Source: an uncultured Blautia sp. (GTDB taxonomy: Bacteria > Bacillota > Clostridia > Lachnospirales > Lachnospiraceae). From it: DNA of 6,574 nucleotides. Positions within the stretch are counted from its first letter, which is position 1, and the number at the start of each line of letters is the position of its first letter. The position numbers were made by a program, and so were the translations under genes. Of the stretch, positions 5,922 to 6,574 are shown piece by piece. Below the pieces are notes generated by a model. The model saw only the letters and a list, made by a program, of their open reading frames with translations, did no database searches and had not been told where the DNA came from. The stretch lies in the NCBI GenBank assembly GCA_945872375.1, contig CAMBYR010000127.1, positions 1-6,574 of the forward strand, read 5' to 3'.

Positions 5922-6574
5922 TTACTGACCTGTTTTTGCTAAAGCACCTTCTGCGCCTGTATCCTGTGTTTCTGCAGGAACTCCTTCTGCACTCTCCGCA
6001 GTCTGACCGGATTCTTCGGCCACTCCTTCTTCCGCAGCCTGATCCGGAAGCTGCTGTGCAATCTGATTCAGAATATCTGTAATTTCAATGGTTCCGAAAA
6101 TATTATCCGTTCCGTAAGGAACAGCTCCTGCATCCGGCTCCTGATATTCTCTGCTGATTCCTGTCATAGAGAACATGTTGACCGTCATGCTTCCGGAAAG
6201 ATTTCCTGTCGTATTGTCATAAGACGCATTTACATGATCCATGGTCATACGTCCGCTTTGCTGTGCCAGATATTTTACAGCGCGTTTCAGGCTGTCATAG
6301 GTACACTGAAATTCCAGTGTCACCTGATTGCGGTAAAGAGAAGTCGATGCAAGATCTGTTTCTGCTGCAATATTGATTTTCTCCGTCTCCTGTACCCCTT
6401 CAATTTCGTTGATCTGTTCTCTGGTGGTTTCATTTGCCTGCTCCATCAGAGTCTGATCCGGAGCTTCCGGGGCATTCTGGCCATCTTCTCCGTCCAGTGA
6501 TGTAATAAATTCCTTTTCACAGAAGCCGACATTGGAAATCCGGATATCCATTACATTTTCCATGTTTCTCGCAA
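5922..6574 (-). CDS. pilO: PilO-like type IV pilus inner-membrane assembly protein (5' end outside window)
   Basis: Likely the periplasmic/extracytoplasmic part of PilO (GspM-type), which pairs with PilN to link the cytoplasmic PilM ring to the growing pilus. The frame stays open through the right edge, giving about 216 residues. A Met codon at 6563 is available, but only AGA, GCG and AAC codons precede it and no Shine-Dalgarno is visible, and a PilO should begin with a membrane helix and coiled coil that are absent here, so the true start lies beyond the window. The diagnostic part is roughly 6345-6150: a strand around QVTLEFQCTYDSLKRAVKYL, a helix, then strands around GRMTMDHVNASY and GNLSGSMTVNMFSMTG, the alpha/beta ferredoxin-like pattern of PilO C-termini. 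Before it lies an acidic insertion (6503-6354) and after it an acidic Ala/Glu/Gly tail (about 6045-5925), neither typical of short PilOs. Stop is TAA at 5924-5922. Position directly upstream of four prepilins supports the call. Alternative: a GspM-like protein of a T2SS-type machine. Confidence 0.75.
   Translation of the reverse strand, partial: ARNMENVMDIRISNVGFCEKEFITSLDGEDGQNAPEAPDQTLMEQANETTREQINEIEGVQETEKINIAAETDLASTSLYRNQVTLEFQCTYDSLKRAVKYLAQQSGRMTMDHVNASYDNTTGNLSGSMTVNMFSMTGISREYQEPDAGAVPYGTDNIFGTIEITDILNQIAQQLPDQAAEEGVAEESGQTAESAEGVPAETQDTGAEGALAKTGQ

Noticed and set aside
1..6574. CRISPR arrays, tRNA/rRNA genes, insertion sequences or phage genes
   Set aside because: No direct-repeat array, structural RNA, transposase-like frame or terminal inverted repeats seen; almost all bases are accounted for by five pilus genes.

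Overview
The window is one contiguous, minus-strand block of type IV pilus (T4P)/type II-like pilus assembly genes. Reading in the direction of transcription, from high to low coordinates, it holds five genes: a PilO-like assembly protein cut by the right edge, and then four consecutive prepilins, the last of which is cut by the left edge. Each prepilin begins with a short basic leader ending in Gly, followed by an unbroken hydrophobic helix, which is the class III signal recognised by prepilin peptidase. Strong Shine-Dalgarno sequences of the Firmicutes type precede all four prepilins (near-complete matches to AAGGAGGTGA at 6-7 nt spacing). The base composition is moderate by eye. With the pilO-then-minor-pilins order, this suggests a Clostridia-type Gram-positive organism, possibly Lachnospiraceae. 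The taxon is an inference; nothing in the window fixes it. Layout on the minus strand: 6574-5922, the C-terminal part of a PilO-like inner-membrane platform protein with acidic extensions; 5921-5745, a 177-nt gap containing a 31-nt near-palindrome; 5744-4152, a 530-residue PilV/GspI-like prepilin carrying a four-cysteine CxC-x13-CxC motif; 4135-1670, an 821-residue PilX/GspK-like prepilin that lacks the usual Glu at +5 and contains beta-rich repeats; 1624-1043, a 193-residue GspH/FimT-like pseudopilin; 1031-1, at least 343 residues of a PilW/GspJ-like prepilin fused to an Ig-like (BIG2-type) domain, continuing beyond the left edge. Apart from the 177-nt gap, the genes are 11-45 nt apart and look like one operon. 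Working model (inference): the four prepilins correspond to the H, I, J and K minor pilins that prime assembly and form the pilus tip in T4P and T2SS. The I-, J- and K-like members are far larger than usual and carry accessory domains, so the tip would be a big, probably adhesive or sensory structure on the outside of a Gram-positive cell. PilO, with PilM and PilN presumably encoded just beyond the right edge, would form the membrane platform. The major pilin, ATPases, PilC and peptidase are not in the window.
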